DNA of 64,000 nt, from positions 1 through 64,000 of the forward strand of contig JAODBK010000079.1 in the NCBI GenBank assembly GCA_025463925.1, read 5' to 3'. The notes beneath the pieces were generated by a model. That model was not told the DNA's origin and did not search any database. It saw nothing but the letters and a program-made list of their open reading frames with translations. Within the stretch, counting starts at the first letter, position 1, and each line of letters begins with the position of its first letter. The position numbers and the translations under genes are program-made. Shown here one piece after another: positions 49,939-60,335 of this stretch. The stretch is from Acidimicrobiales bacterium (lineage in GTDB: Bacteria; Actinomycetota; Acidimicrobiia; Acidimicrobiales; AC-14).

Positions 49939-50370
49939 GTGAGGAAACTCCTCATTCGCACGGCAGTGGCGGGGGGCGCAGCCAGCCTGACGCTGCTCGG
50001 CTTGAGCGGTAGCACCATCGCCGCCCACGCGTCAGCACCCGAAGGGTGCATCGCCGCCGGTCAAGGCAGCTCTGTGACCAACGGTGGGTACGTCGTCATC
50101 GGCTCGGTCCAGGGCAACGGCGCCACCCCGTCTAGTGCGCCCTCGCCGTCGGCGCAGTGCGCCTATGAAGCCACCGTCGCCGCCAGCGGGTACTCCGCTG
50201 CGGGTACCTACACGATCACCTACGGGGTGGGGACGCTGAACTCGGCCGGGACGGCGTGCACCTACGGCACCAACCCGACGACCACGATCACAGGGTCCGC
50301 CGCCGCTCCCACGGCGATAACCGGCGGCCCCAACGTGGCAGGGGACTGCGTACAAGTCACCGCCGGATAA
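49939..50370 (+). CDS. Secreted hypothetical protein
   Basis: 143 residues. A signal peptide (KLLIRTAVAGGAASLTLLGLSGSTIAAHA) is followed by a Gly/Ser/Thr-rich beta-type domain with three or four cysteines (GCIAAG, QCAYEA, ACTYG, DCVQV) that could form disulfides. I recognise no family. GTG 49939 with GGAAGG upstream. It is followed by a terminator hairpin. Confidence 0.65.
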   Translation: MRKLLIRTAVAGGAASLTLLGLSGSTIAAHASAPEGCIAAGQGSSVTNGGYVVIGSVQGNGATPSSAPSPSAQCAYEATVAASGYSAAGTYTITYGVGTLNSAGTACTYGTNPTTTITGSAAAPTAITGGPNVAGDCVQVTAG

Positions 50371-50404
50371 ATCACCTCCCTGATCGGCAACGACTTCTGG
50401 GCGA

Positions 50405-50436
50405 GAGACGGGGAGAGCTTCGGCCCTCCCCGTCTC
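50405..50436 (+). terminator. Terminator hairpin
   Basis: GAGACGGGGAG-agcttcggcc-CTCCCCGTCTC, a perfect 11-bp stem 35 bases after the secreted gene. Confidence 0.65.
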
Positions 50437-50611
50437 GCGTCCGATAGACATCCGCCGCCGTCGAAGCCAGGACCGCCGGCGTCTCGGCGGCATGCCAATC
50501 CTTGGGGCGCGGCGGCCTGTTCATTCGGCCTGTCTGCGATGAGTTGGTTCTGGCGATCAGAGTCCACCGATTACGCGTGAACTGACGATCGATCTCGCTG
50601 TCGAAGACGAC

Positions 50612-50893
50612 GTGTGGATGTGGAACACCTACCAATCAGGTGGCGGCATTGCAGGCACCAACTGGGATGCCGACGACGCCCCCGCCGACGGGTTGGCCTT
50701 TGTGACGTACCGGGTCGCCGACTCAATCCTCGATTACGCCTTCGATCACGTCATGGAGGCGTGGCCGTTGTGTCCGCTTCACGGCGAGCATCCGCTCTAT
50801 CCGGAGCATCGCCACGACCGCGCCATCTGGGTGTGTCGGAAGCCCGGTGGTGGCAAGGTCTGCGAGATCGGCGAGTTCGGTCAGCCGACGTAG
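50612..50893 (+). CDS. Hypothetical protein, start uncertain
   Basis: 93 residues from GTG 50612. The frame has natural protein composition (RVADSILDYAFDHVMEAWPLCPLHGEHPLYPEHRHDRAIWVCRKPG), with a CPLHGEH and a WVC that may bind metal. In-frame coding-like sequence continues upstream (ITRELTIDLAVEDDVW) back to a TGA near 50540, with no ATG/GTG/TTG in it. The true start may be a non-standard codon, or a frameshift has separated it from the ATG at 50540 in another frame. Function unknown. Confidence 0.5.
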   Translation: MWMWNTYQSGGGIAGTNWDADDAPADGLAFVTYRVADSILDYAFDHVMEAWPLCPLHGEHPLYPEHRHDRAIWVCRKPGGGKVCEIGEFGQPT

Positions 50894-50970
50894 ATCCATC
50901 CGGCAGGTGCCGCGGTGCGCTCAGGAAGCCCGGCACGATTCGCTCTCCTGGCCGCGCCGATAATGGGGTC

Positions 50971-51641
50971 GTGAGCGAAGGGCCTCAGGGAAGGCCGAAC
51001 GCTCCGCGGCCCGTACCGCCACCCGGGCTGCTTTGCGGCGGAGAGGCTCGAGTTCGGGTGGTAGCGAGAACTCGAGCGCGCTCACCGCTGCTTCGTCATC
51101 AGCTTTCGGCGTTCACCTCAGCAAGGCAAAGGAGCACATCGAGGGCACGACGACGAAGGTCTTCACGCTGCTTGACCTCGCCGAGCTGTTGGTGGCGGAG
51201 CCGTCCGACCTACAGGCACTGATCGACGAACTCACGAGTTACAAGGCGCGAGAGCGCATCCGGGTCGTGGCGTCCGAGCAATCCATTATCGCGTTGTTGA
51301 ACGAAGCCGGTATCACGAGCCTCGTGAGCGTGCACCGCGACATCGGCAACGCCGTCGACACTCATCACCTTGTCGGCGGTCGACGTCCGACCGACCCGAC
51401 TCACCCCATGAACAGCGAACCGTTCCCCGACCGAGATCCTGCGGGCGAGTTGAATGCCTCGCAACGCAGCGCCATCGACGCCCGCCAAGCCGACCAAGAC
51501 CGCACGCTCGCGGCGATCCTTGATCTCGAGACCGCACTGGCAACGGCCGCGCCAGGGTCGTGCCGTAGCCGTTGGATAGATGGCCACAGGCATGTGACGG
51601 TTGCGGCAGCTCCGGTAAGCGACCGGTGTCGGCATGACTAG
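50971..51641 (+). pseudogene. Possible frameshifted hypothetical gene
   Basis: GATAAT followed by 6 bases and GTG 50971 would be a leaderless start, but that frame degrades into Arg/Ser-rich text. From about 51120 the frame that begins at 51033 becomes protein-like (KVFTLLDLAELLVAEPSDL, then QALIDELTSYKARERIRVV). This suggests one gene broken by a frameshift near 51030-51120. I cannot name a family. It may instead be a small intact gene starting at 51033. Confidence 0.3.
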
Positions 51642-51756
51642 ACGTTGGCGAGCGGTTCGCCGCCAAGAAATGACTCCGTGACAACTATCGGTGCGCGCGC
51701 TCAGGTGTGACGATGGGAGTTCTGCGACCGACCATGGTTGCTCAGTCAGGAGAACC

Positions 51757-51957
51757 ATGCGGATCTGGAAGCATTCCTACGTACGCTTCATCATCGCTGC
51801 GGCCGTAGTCTTCGTCGTCGGCTTGGCCATCGGCGGTTGGCAGGGAAGCGCCAAGACGGTCTTGAACAGCGTGTCAGCGATACTGCTAACCGTGGGCGCA
51901 CTTGGAGTAATTGCGTTGTCGGGCCTCGAAATCGTGCGACGGACAAGGCACGCGTAA
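51757..51957 (+). CDS. Small two-helix membrane protein
   Basis: 66 residues, MRIWKHSYVRF at the N-terminus and two hydrophobic helices (IIAAAVVFVVGLAIGGW and ILLTVGALGVIALSGL). AGGAGA precedes the ATG by 5 bases. Function unknown. Confidence 0.6.
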   Translation: MRIWKHSYVRFIIAAAVVFVVGLAIGGWQGSAKTVLNSVSAILLTVGALGVIALSGLEIVRRTRHA

Positions 51958-52003
51958 GTTCCTGACTAGATTGCACGCGACGAGGTTCGCCCTTACCTGG
52001 TAG

Positions 52004-52201
52004 CTGAGCACACATGAGCGCACAACGACGCCGAGTCGGTCGATTCTCGGCCTACTCCTGTGCGGCGGGATAGCTGGAATCGTCTACTTCGTGTCGGTGC
52101 GCTCCGATCTGCAGCGACGCGGTCATCCGGCCGACGGGCATCGCCGCGCCGCGGCTGTCCCAACGTCATGGCGCGAGCGCGACCACAACGAGGACGAGTG
52201 A
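52004..52201 (+). CDS. Possible small membrane protein with CTG start
   Basis: A 65-residue frame opens just after a TAG and has no ATG, GTG or TTG before the hydrophobic helix LGLLLCGGIAGIVYFV. It continues as SVRSDLQRRGHPADGHRRAA with a charged tail (WRERDHNEDE). The composition is that of a real single-helix protein, but the only start is CTG 52004, so it may be decayed. Confidence 0.35.
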   Translation: MSTHERTTTPSRSILGLLLCGGIAGIVYFVSVRSDLQRRGHPADGHRRAAAVPTSWRERDHNEDE

Positions 52202-52272
52202 CGGCAGCGGGTCGCCGCTGACGCCACGGCCCGATCGCAATGTGATGCCGACCGCGCCGGTCTGCGTCGCCG

Positions 52273-53118
52273 CTACGGATGCTGTGCGGCGATCTTCAGG
52301 GCGGAACCGGGCAGTAGCCACCCGTCGTCGGCGCGGAAGGGTTCGATCGCCGCGACGACCGCGTCGACGGCGGCTCGTCGCGTGGTCTCATCGGCCTTGT
52401 CGTAGGCCTCGCCGAGGGGACCGACCTCGAGGAGCGTTCGCACGTCGTCGTCGGCGGTGGCTGTCGTGATGAGCCGCGAGCTCGCGAGTGGATCGACGGT
52501 GATGTCGACGAATCCTGCCTCGCCGACCACCGCCATGACCCGTGTGCGGTCCGCGAGCGAGAACGGTCCCGGCTCGTTCGCGCCGGGGAAAGTCAGCTCC
52601 GCTTGCAGTACGGGACCGGCGGCGAGCGTCGGCACGAACATCCATGGATTGTCGGTGAGTGGTCCCCACACCACGCAAGCCAGCCGACCTCCCGGACGCA
52701 ACGCCCCGCCGATGTTCGCGAAGGCAGCCACCGGATCGGAGAAGAACATCACGCCGAATCTCGAGTAGGCCGCGTCGAAACCCTGGACCATCGTCTCCGT
52801 TTGGGCGTCGGCCACGACAAAGCGAACGTTCGTCACTCCGGCAGCCGCCGCTCGACGGGTCGCGGCCGCGACCATTGCCGGGGAAATGTCGACCCCGACC
52901 ACGACTCCGCCGGGACCAACTCGCTCTGCCAGTTCGATCGCGGTGGTGCCCGGTCCGCAGCCCACGTCCAGCACCCGGTCACCCGGCTCAACGTGCAGCG
53001 CATCCATCGCGGCGACGCCGTAGGCATCAGAGAACGCGTTCAGCGAATCGGCGCGCCGCTCCCACGCGTCGGCGCGACGATCCCAGAAGTCACGCTCGTC
53101 GGACGGGGTCTCGGTCAT
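52273..53118 (-). CDS. Class I SAM-dependent methyltransferase (UbiE-like)
   Basis: 281 residues. SAM motif I VLDVGCGPGTTAIELAERVG near residue 50, motif II VVGVDISPAMV and motif III region GGALRPGGRLACVVW. UbiE/MenG-like small-molecule methyltransferases fit best. ATG 53118 is 6 bases after TAGCCT, so the mRNA is probably leaderless. The neighbours are unrelated, giving no clue to the substrate. Confidence 0.88.
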   Translation of the reverse strand: MTETPSDERDFWDRRADAWERRADSLNAFSDAYGVAAMDALHVEPGDRVLDVGCGPGTTAIELAERVGPGGVVVGVDISPAMVAAATRRAAAAGVTNVRFVVADAQTETMVQGFDAAYSRFGVMFFSDPVAAFANIGGALRPGGRLACVVWGPLTDNPWMFVPTLAAGPVLQAELTFPGANEPGPFSLADRTRVMAVVGEAGFVDITVDPLASSRLITTATADDDVRTLLEVGPLGEAYDKADETTRRAAVDAVVAAIEPFRADDGWLLPGSALKIAAQHP

Positions 53119-53124
53119 GAGCGC

Positions 53125-53130
53125 AGGCTA
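53125..53130 (-). promoter_or_regulatory. Leaderless promoter -10 of the methyltransferase gene
   Basis: TAGCCT followed by 6 bases and ATG at 53118. Confidence 0.5.
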
Positions 53131-53335
53131 CGTGGTTCCATCGGCGACCCCGCACTACTCGTGCCGCTCCTGCGCACGCCGGTCAGTCAGCGCCGTGCGG
53201 GCGCCCATTGCTACCAGCACGTGCAGCAACAAGCAGAAGCCGGTACCCGTGGCCATCCGATAGGTGCCTGATGCAGCATTCGGGCACGCGCCTGATCCAG
53301 CGCGACATCCATGCTCCGCATTGCATGATCGCGAG

Positions 53336-53800
53336 ATGGACTCCTGGAGTGTTCGACGGGCCGGTGATGGGGACGTCTCAGCACTGGTCCGCGTCCGGCA
53401 CCAGTCCGCGGTCGAGCAAGTCGGTCAGATCATCGACGACCGGTTCGAGCATGACTGGCGGGACTGGTACGGCCGGGAACGTGACCGCCGTGTCTTTTGG
53501 CTCGCAGAGATCGCCGAGGGAGCCATCGGCGCGACGAACCTCATGATTTTCGACCGGATGCCCAGGCCGGGAGGCGGCGCCGGGCGCTGGGGATATTTGG
53601 CCAACATGTATGTCGTGGCCGAACACCGCAACCGCGGCGTGGGTCATGACCTTCTTGCCGCGGTGCTGGATCATGCTCGCCAGCTTCACCTGGTTCGGGT
53701 CGTGCTCAGCCCGTCGGCCCGTTCCAGGCCGTTCTACGAGCGCGCCGGCTTTGCTCCAGCCTCGGAGCTGTTCGTTCTGACGCTGGACGACCGGGAGTGA
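53336..53800 (+). CDS. GNAT family N-acetyltransferase
   Basis: 154 residues. RRAGDGDVSALVRVRHQS is the N-terminal strand-helix, MYVVAEHRNRGVGHDLLAAVL the acetyl-CoA-binding motif A (R/Q-x-x-G-x-G/A near residue 100), and PFYERAGF the typical C-terminal motif. ATG 53336 is used; it lies 6 bases after CATGAT. A more distal ATG at 53264 would add 24 unlikely residues. Substrate unknown. Confidence 0.85.
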   Translation: MDSWSVRRAGDGDVSALVRVRHQSAVEQVGQIIDDRFEHDWRDWYGRERDRRVFWLAEIAEGAIGATNLMIFDRMPRPGGGAGRWGYLANMYVVAEHRNRGVGHDLLAAVLDHARQLHLVRVVLSPSARSRPFYERAGFAPASELFVLTLDDRE

Positions 53801-53845
53801 AGGCGTCAGTAGCGGTACCCGTCCTCAGGCGCGCCGCCTCGAAAG

Positions 53846-54205
53846 TCAGGTTTGCTTTGCGATGGGTTCGGCGTCCGTGGTCGGCACTGCAGCCGGAGCT
53901 GGACCCATCGGGTCGGGAGTGCCGAGTGGTTGCGCTGACGCAACCAGCTCGTCGACGTGCTCGCGAGGTACGTCGGACCCCACGCCGCAGTTGCGGCAGA
54001 CCGTCGCGTGCCCGAGGACCTTCCACCGGCCGAGCTGGATCCAATACAGCTTGAACCGACGCTCGACCTTCCGGAGCCAAAACGTCCCGGCCCAGCCGCA
54101 TCTGGCGCAGGTATATGGCCCCACGAAACCAACGGTCTGCACGCGCTTGGCCCAGCCCCACACGATGAAGAACAACGTGCCTCCCCGCCTTGCCTGAGTG
54201 GACAT
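53846..54205 (-). CDS. Zinc-ribbon domain protein
   Basis: 119 residues. FFIVWGWAKRVQTVGFVGPY precedes a zinc ribbon with CARCGW and, about 40 residues later, CRNCG. The layout matches small zinc-ribbon proteins whose N-terminus begins FFIxGWG. The C-terminal 35 residues are Pro/Ala-rich and probably disordered. Earlier in-frame TTG starts give an unlikely Arg/Gly/Pro-rich extension. Confidence 0.7.
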   Translation of the reverse strand: MSTQARRGGTLFFIVWGWAKRVQTVGFVGPYTCARCGWAGTFWLRKVERRFKLYWIQLGRWKVLGHATVCRNCGVGSDVPREHVDELVASAQPLGTPDPMGPAPAAVPTTDAEPIAKQT

Positions 54206-54351
54206 TTCCAGAGTTCGGCGTGCGTCAGGCTCGGTCCTGCCGGGACTCTCGCGTCGGCCAGGCTGCCTCGGTGCGCCCGTCCGCAATGTGCCTCGGTCTC
54301 GGCCGGGCGCACCCGGCAAGATGTGCGGATGACGGGGGCCGAGGAACTGGA

Positions 54352-54561
54352 GTGAACCTGAACCTCCTCTACATCGCGAGCATCGTCCTGATCGCCGGGT
54401 TGGTTGGCTGGGATTGCGAGCGCCGCGGCCGCGTCGGAGCGTTCTGGTTCGTGCTCACGCTGATCGCCTTCCCTGTCGGACTGGTCGGTTGGATGGTCGG
54501 GCGCAGCAAGGATCGCTACGTCCGCGCTGATGAGCGTCAGTCGGATCGCGAGGGCGTGTGA
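54352..54561 (+). CDS. Small two-helix membrane protein
   Basis: 69 residues, GTG 54352 with GAGGAA 6 bases upstream. Helices [16 protein letters not shown] and [19 protein letters not shown] are separated by a basic turn (CERRGRVGA). The form resembles PLDc_N/SHOCT-like small envelope proteins. It overlaps the next gene by four bases (GTGTGA region). Function unknown. Confidence 0.65.
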   Translation: MNLNLLYIASIVLIAGLVGWDCERRGRVGAFWFVLTLIAFPVGLVGWMVGRSKDRYVRADERQSDREGV

Positions 54562-54926
54562 GGAGTAGGAGTCCGACAGGCGGAACGACGCCGGTGACAG
54601 CCCCGGCGAGGGACCTGCAACCGCTGCGTCAGGTTCAGCGAGTCGCGCTCTTTGTCTTGGCGGCCGCGACCTTCACAGGATTCCTGCTTCCGTGGGACCA
54701 GCTTGCACTTTGGGCGGTGACCGTCGGCACGAACATGAAGGGCTACACGCCAGTCTTCGGATCACAGGTCCGATTCGCGCTCTTGGGTGGCGTCGAAGTT
54801 ACGCAGGCGACTTTGTGGCGGTGGTTTGTCGTCCACACGATTGTCCTGACGGTCGCCCTGGGTGGACTGACGGCCGTGGTGGTCTGGCTCGGACCGCGTC
54901 GGCGCCCCTCCACTGACCAGCGGTGA
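54558..54926 (+). CDS. Truncated cytochrome b domain protein
   Basis: 122 residues. The segment [20 protein letters not shown], then [27 protein letters not shown], aligns with helices C-D and the quinol-site loop of cytochrome b (compare LPWGQMSFWGATV and RFFAFHFILP of known proteins). The helix B heme ligands are absent. Of the helix D pair, only the first histidine (VVHTIVL) remains. It is therefore a fragment of a QcrB/PetB-like protein, not a working heme b subunit as it stands. GTG 54558 overlaps the preceding gene. Confidence 0.7.
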   Translation: MRSRSPTGGTTPVTAPARDLQPLRQVQRVALFVLAAATFTGFLLPWDQLALWAVTVGTNMKGYTPVFGSQVRFALLGGVEVTQATLWRWFVVHTIVLTVALGGLTAVVVWLGPRRRPSTDQR

Positions 54927-54955
54927 TCGCTCCAGGGAGCAGGGGACGGCCTGAA

Positions 54956-55417
54956 TTACGAGCCTTCGGCGGCCGCTTTGACCCGTTCGAGCGTGCGGAG
55001 CATGTCCCGCCGGTTGCGGCGCTCCCGAAGGAAGCCGCCGAGCGGGCGCCAGACCTTGGTGAAGAGGCTCTCGCCGAGGTCGAATGACTCGGTGACGTCG
55101 GTGCCTCCGTCGTCCGTCGCACGGAACTCGTAGCGCCAGGTGTTCACCGGCCGGTCGCGCATCATGACGGCGAACTCGAACACCTCGCCGGGCACGCACT
55201 CGGTGATCTCGCACGTCGTCCAGTAGAGGATGGGCCAGTTCTCATTGCGCTTCACGTGGCCCCGGTAGCGGGCACCCACTGCCGGTCCGGTGGCACCGCC
55301 GATCCACTCGGCCTCGATCACCTCGGGGCTGTACTGGCCCATCTTCGTGATGTCACTGATCAGCCCCCAGACCGTGTTCGACGGGGCCTCCATGTGCAGG
55401 GTTACCGCAGCGCGCAT
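54956..55417 (-). CDS. SRPBCC (START/polyketide-cyclase-like) protein
   Basis: 153 residues with the helix-grip start LHMEAPSNTVWGLISDITKMGQYSPEV and later WRYEFRATDDGGTDVTESFDL, as in the SRPBCC superfamily of small hydrophobic-ligand-binding proteins. ATG 55417 sits 5 bases after TATCGT. It probably binds a lipid or ring compound. No pathway context. Confidence 0.8.
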   Translation of the reverse strand: MRAAVTLHMEAPSNTVWGLISDITKMGQYSPEVIEAEWIGGATGPAVGARYRGHVKRNENWPILYWTTCEITECVPGEVFEFAVMMRDRPVNTWRYEFRATDDGGTDVTESFDLGESLFTKVWRPLGGFLRERRNRRDMLRTLERVKAAAEGS

Positions 55418-55422
55418 GGCAG

Positions 55423-55428
55423 ACGATA
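55423..55428 (-). promoter_or_regulatory. Leaderless promoter -10 of the SRPBCC gene
   Basis: TATCGT followed by 5 bases and ATG at 55417. Confidence 0.4.
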
Positions 55429-55458
55429 GAACGGCCGGCGACGCCAGCCCGACCCGGG

Positions 55459-55695
55459 TCAGCTGCGCAATCCTCGGACGAGGTCGGCGGGGTCGATGCC
55501 CAGCGAGTCCGCCAGCCGCACGATGTTGAGCAGCGAGATGTTGCGCTCGCCGCGCTCGACCGAGCCGACATAGGTCCGATGGAGGCCCGTCGCCGCCGCC
55601 AGGTCCTCCTGGGAGAGCCCGAGCTCGGTGCGCCGCGCGCGGACCCGGTCACCGAGCGCTTGCGGGGGATGGACGCGCTTCTTGGCAGTCGGCAT
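55459..55695 (-). CDS. XRE-family transcriptional regulator
   Basis: 78 residues, almost entirely one helix-turn-helix domain: LGDRVRARRTELGLSQEDLA, then TGLHRTYVGSVERGERNISLL. This form (recognition helix RTYVGSVERGERN) is typical of single-domain XRE regulators near restriction-modification or defence genes, but no partner is adjacent here. Target unknown. Confidence 0.88.
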   Translation of the reverse strand: MPTAKKRVHPPQALGDRVRARRTELGLSQEDLAAATGLHRTYVGSVERGERNISLLNIVRLADSLGIDPADLVRGLRS

Positions 55696-55759
55696 TTGCC
55701 CCCGAGTTCAGAGCAGGGCCGACTATTCGTCTACAGCCGATGAGTAGCGTCCGCCGCGG

Positions 55760-56137
55760 TCAGTCGAAACCGCCCCCGGTGCCGAGCGTCCCCTCCTGCT
55801 CCACCCACCAGCTGTAGACCGGGCGACCGTCGTCGTCGCTCAGATGGAAGGCCGCGCCATGGCGCAGGGCGTCGGAGCGGTCGTCCTCGACACCGAGGTG
55901 GATGACGTTGTTGCCCTTGTGGTCGAACACGAGCGCCGGGCCCGTGTCATGGAGGGCGAGCCACGCCCGGTGCTGCCCGTCCTCGTCGAGCACGGCGATG
56001 CCGAAGACGCCCGGCGTGGCGCCCCCGATGTCGCCGACGACGACCCGCACGCGGCCGACGACGTCGACGATCTCGAGGCGGCGCGTCCGGACGACCTCGG
56101 TCGGCCAGTCGCTGATCCCTTCCTCTGCAGAGCTCAT
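55760..56137 (-). CDS. Conserved hypothetical protein
   Basis: 125 residues from the ATG at 56137, chosen because the N-terminal extension from GTG 56191 looks non-coding. Beta-rich text: RRLEIVDVVGRVRVVVGDIG, then VFGIAVLDEDGQHRAWLALHDTGPALVFD and NNVIHLGVEDD. The repeated strand pattern may form a small barrel. No catalytic motif is visible. Confidence 0.6.
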   Translation of the reverse strand: MSSAEEGISDWPTEVVRTRRLEIVDVVGRVRVVVGDIGGATPGVFGIAVLDEDGQHRAWLALHDTGPALVFDHKGNNVIHLGVEDDRSDALRHGAAFHLSDDDGRPVYSWWVEQEGTLGTGGGFD

Positions 56138-56286
56138 CGGCGCCGCCGATCCCCGGCGCGTGTGTTCGCTGTTCTCATGGTCACCCTTCACGCCCGTCGC
56201 GTTCGAAGGCCGGCTCTCGCTCGAGACGTTGCTGAGCCGACGAGCGGCGGGGGAAGACCGGGCCAGGTTCAGCCGCGGCGCCAGGA

Positions 56287-56302
56287 ATTACATGAGTGTA
56301 AT
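56287..56302. promoter_or_regulatory. Inverted repeat ATTACA-tgag-TGTAAT
   Basis: Perfect 6-bp arms in the 454-bp gap between divergent genes, followed by GTGACA and TAGCAT elements that could be -35/-10. It is a plausible operator; apart from this I see nothing in 56138-56591. Confidence 0.4.
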
Positions 56303-56591
56303 GCGAGGGTGTGACAGGCTCCGCGGCCCGTTTCGCGAGTGGCAGCATGATGACAATGGATAGCATTCCCCCGAGGATTGTGTGTCGGTCGGCTCGACGC
56401 AAGCATTCGGGGTGACGTCTCACCCGTTCTTCGCGGCCGGCACATCCGAACGGGGGACGCATCGCCCATGTCCCGGTGACGTCGGCTCGTCCGGCGGGCC
56501 CCGGGCGCACTCGTTCACCCGATCGGTGGAGGGATTCGGTCGGGTGCGGGCCGAACCATCTGGCGACGCGCCACCGAGGAGGGGACCACCG

Positions 56592-56975
56592 ATGCATGGC
56601 ACGGAACCATTGACGCGAACCGCTCGGCGGTCCCGGTTCACCGTCGTGACGCCGCCGGCGAGCGAAGGGCTCGACGAGCTCGGGGACAGGTGGCCGCTCG
56701 ACGCCGAGGGGTCGGAGGCGCCGTGGGTCGGCGTGGTCGTGGTGGCCGGCATCGCCGCCGGCGTCGTGTGCCTCACGGCGATCGCGCGTCTCGGTGTGGT
56801 CGGCCGGTTCCTCGACGGCCGATGGATGGCCGGGATCGAGCGGCTGCTCGGGCTCTACGTGCTGGCGTCGTTCACCGTGTGCGCGGTGCTCGCGCTGGCG
56901 GTCGAGATCGGCCGCCCGCTCAGGACTGGATCGTCGTCCCAGCTGCGACCGGCCCCTCGCCGGCGCGGCACGTGA
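56592..56975 (+). CDS. Small membrane protein
   Basis: 127 residues. A soluble N-terminus (to about 45) precedes two helices (VGVVVVAGIAAGVVCLTAI and LLGLYVLASFTVCAVLALAV). AGGAGGGG lies 7 bases before the ATG. It overlaps the convergent ArsR gene by 56 bases. Function unknown. Confidence 0.55.
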   Translation: MHGTEPLTRTARRSRFTVVTPPASEGLDELGDRWPLDAEGSEAPWVGVVVVAGIAAGVVCLTAIARLGVVGRFLDGRWMAGIERLLGLYVLASFTVCAVLALAVEIGRPLRTGSSSQLRPAPRRRGT

Positions 56976-57552
56976 GCACCACCTGCACGGCGTGCTCGTC
57001 GGTCGCGGCGAGCTCGGGATCGGAGTACTTCGACGTGATCGCGCGAAAGGCTTCCTCGAGCTCGGCGAAGAGGAACGCGTAGCGCGGCGCGTCGGTCCGC
57101 AGCGTCGCGGTGCAGACCGCGGTGAACGTCGTCGCCGGCGCATGGCGCGTCGTCGATCGCGCATCGTGCGGTGCCTTCAGCAACCCGTCGATCATGCGGG
57201 CGATCAGCTGCGCGTCGCCACCCGAGGCATCCGGTCCGCCGGGGCGGCAGAGGTCCATCGGCATGGTGAGCGAATCCGCGCAGGCCCGGTAGATCCGCTT
57301 GCCGCCACGGATGCCGGCTTCCTCGATCAGGCCGACACGAGCGAGCGCGTCGACGTGGTACTTGACCCGGTCGACGTCCTCGCCGAGCTGCGCGGCGACA
57401 CTGTACGTCGACGCCGGATCCCGGAGACACCACAGCACCTTGACGCGGAGCAGCTTGAGGAGCGCGTCCGCCTGCTCGGGTCCGAGGGCGAGCGATCCGG
57501 TCCCGACGTCGGAGGGCATCCGCGTGGACGTGGCATCGTCGATGGCGTGCAT
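56920..57552 (-). CDS. ArsR-like winged-helix regulator
   Basis: 210 residues. An N-terminal winged-helix domain (LLKLLRVKVLWCLRDPASTY, VAAQLGEDVDRVKYHVDALARVGLIEE with GGKRIYRA as the wing) resembles ArsR/SmtB regulators. The C-terminal half (AFLFAELEEAFRAITSKYSD) may be an effector or dimerisation domain. It lies 56 bases upstream of... nothing on its own strand, and 3' of aceE, so it may be co-transcribed with aceE. Target unknown. Confidence 0.75.
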   Translation of the reverse strand: MHAIDDATSTRMPSDVGTGSLALGPEQADALLKLLRVKVLWCLRDPASTYSVAAQLGEDVDRVKYHVDALARVGLIEEAGIRGGKRIYRACADSLTMPMDLCRPGGPDASGGDAQLIARMIDGLLKAPHDARSTTRHAPATTFTAVCTATLRTDAPRYAFLFAELEEAFRAITSKYSDPELAATDEHAVQVVLTCRAGEGPVAAGTTIQS

Positions 57553-57608
57553 GCGAGCATCAGTTCCCGGCGCTCGCCGGCAGTTCCCTCCACCATCCGG
57601 GTGAACTT

Positions 57609-60302
<2,694 letters not shown>

Positions 60303-60335
60303 GACCCCAATCGTCGCGCGTCATGCTGAGGTGAG

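Noticed and set aside
49628-49942. 105-codon open frame as a gene
   Set aside because: Arg/Ser/Pro-rich composition, no Shine-Dalgarno and overlap with the next gene's start make it unlikely.
51210-51758. Minus-strand frame of 182 codons
   Set aside because: The plus-strand frame in the same place has more protein-like text (LLDLAELLVAEPSDLQALIDE). Neither is certain, but the minus frame has no motif.
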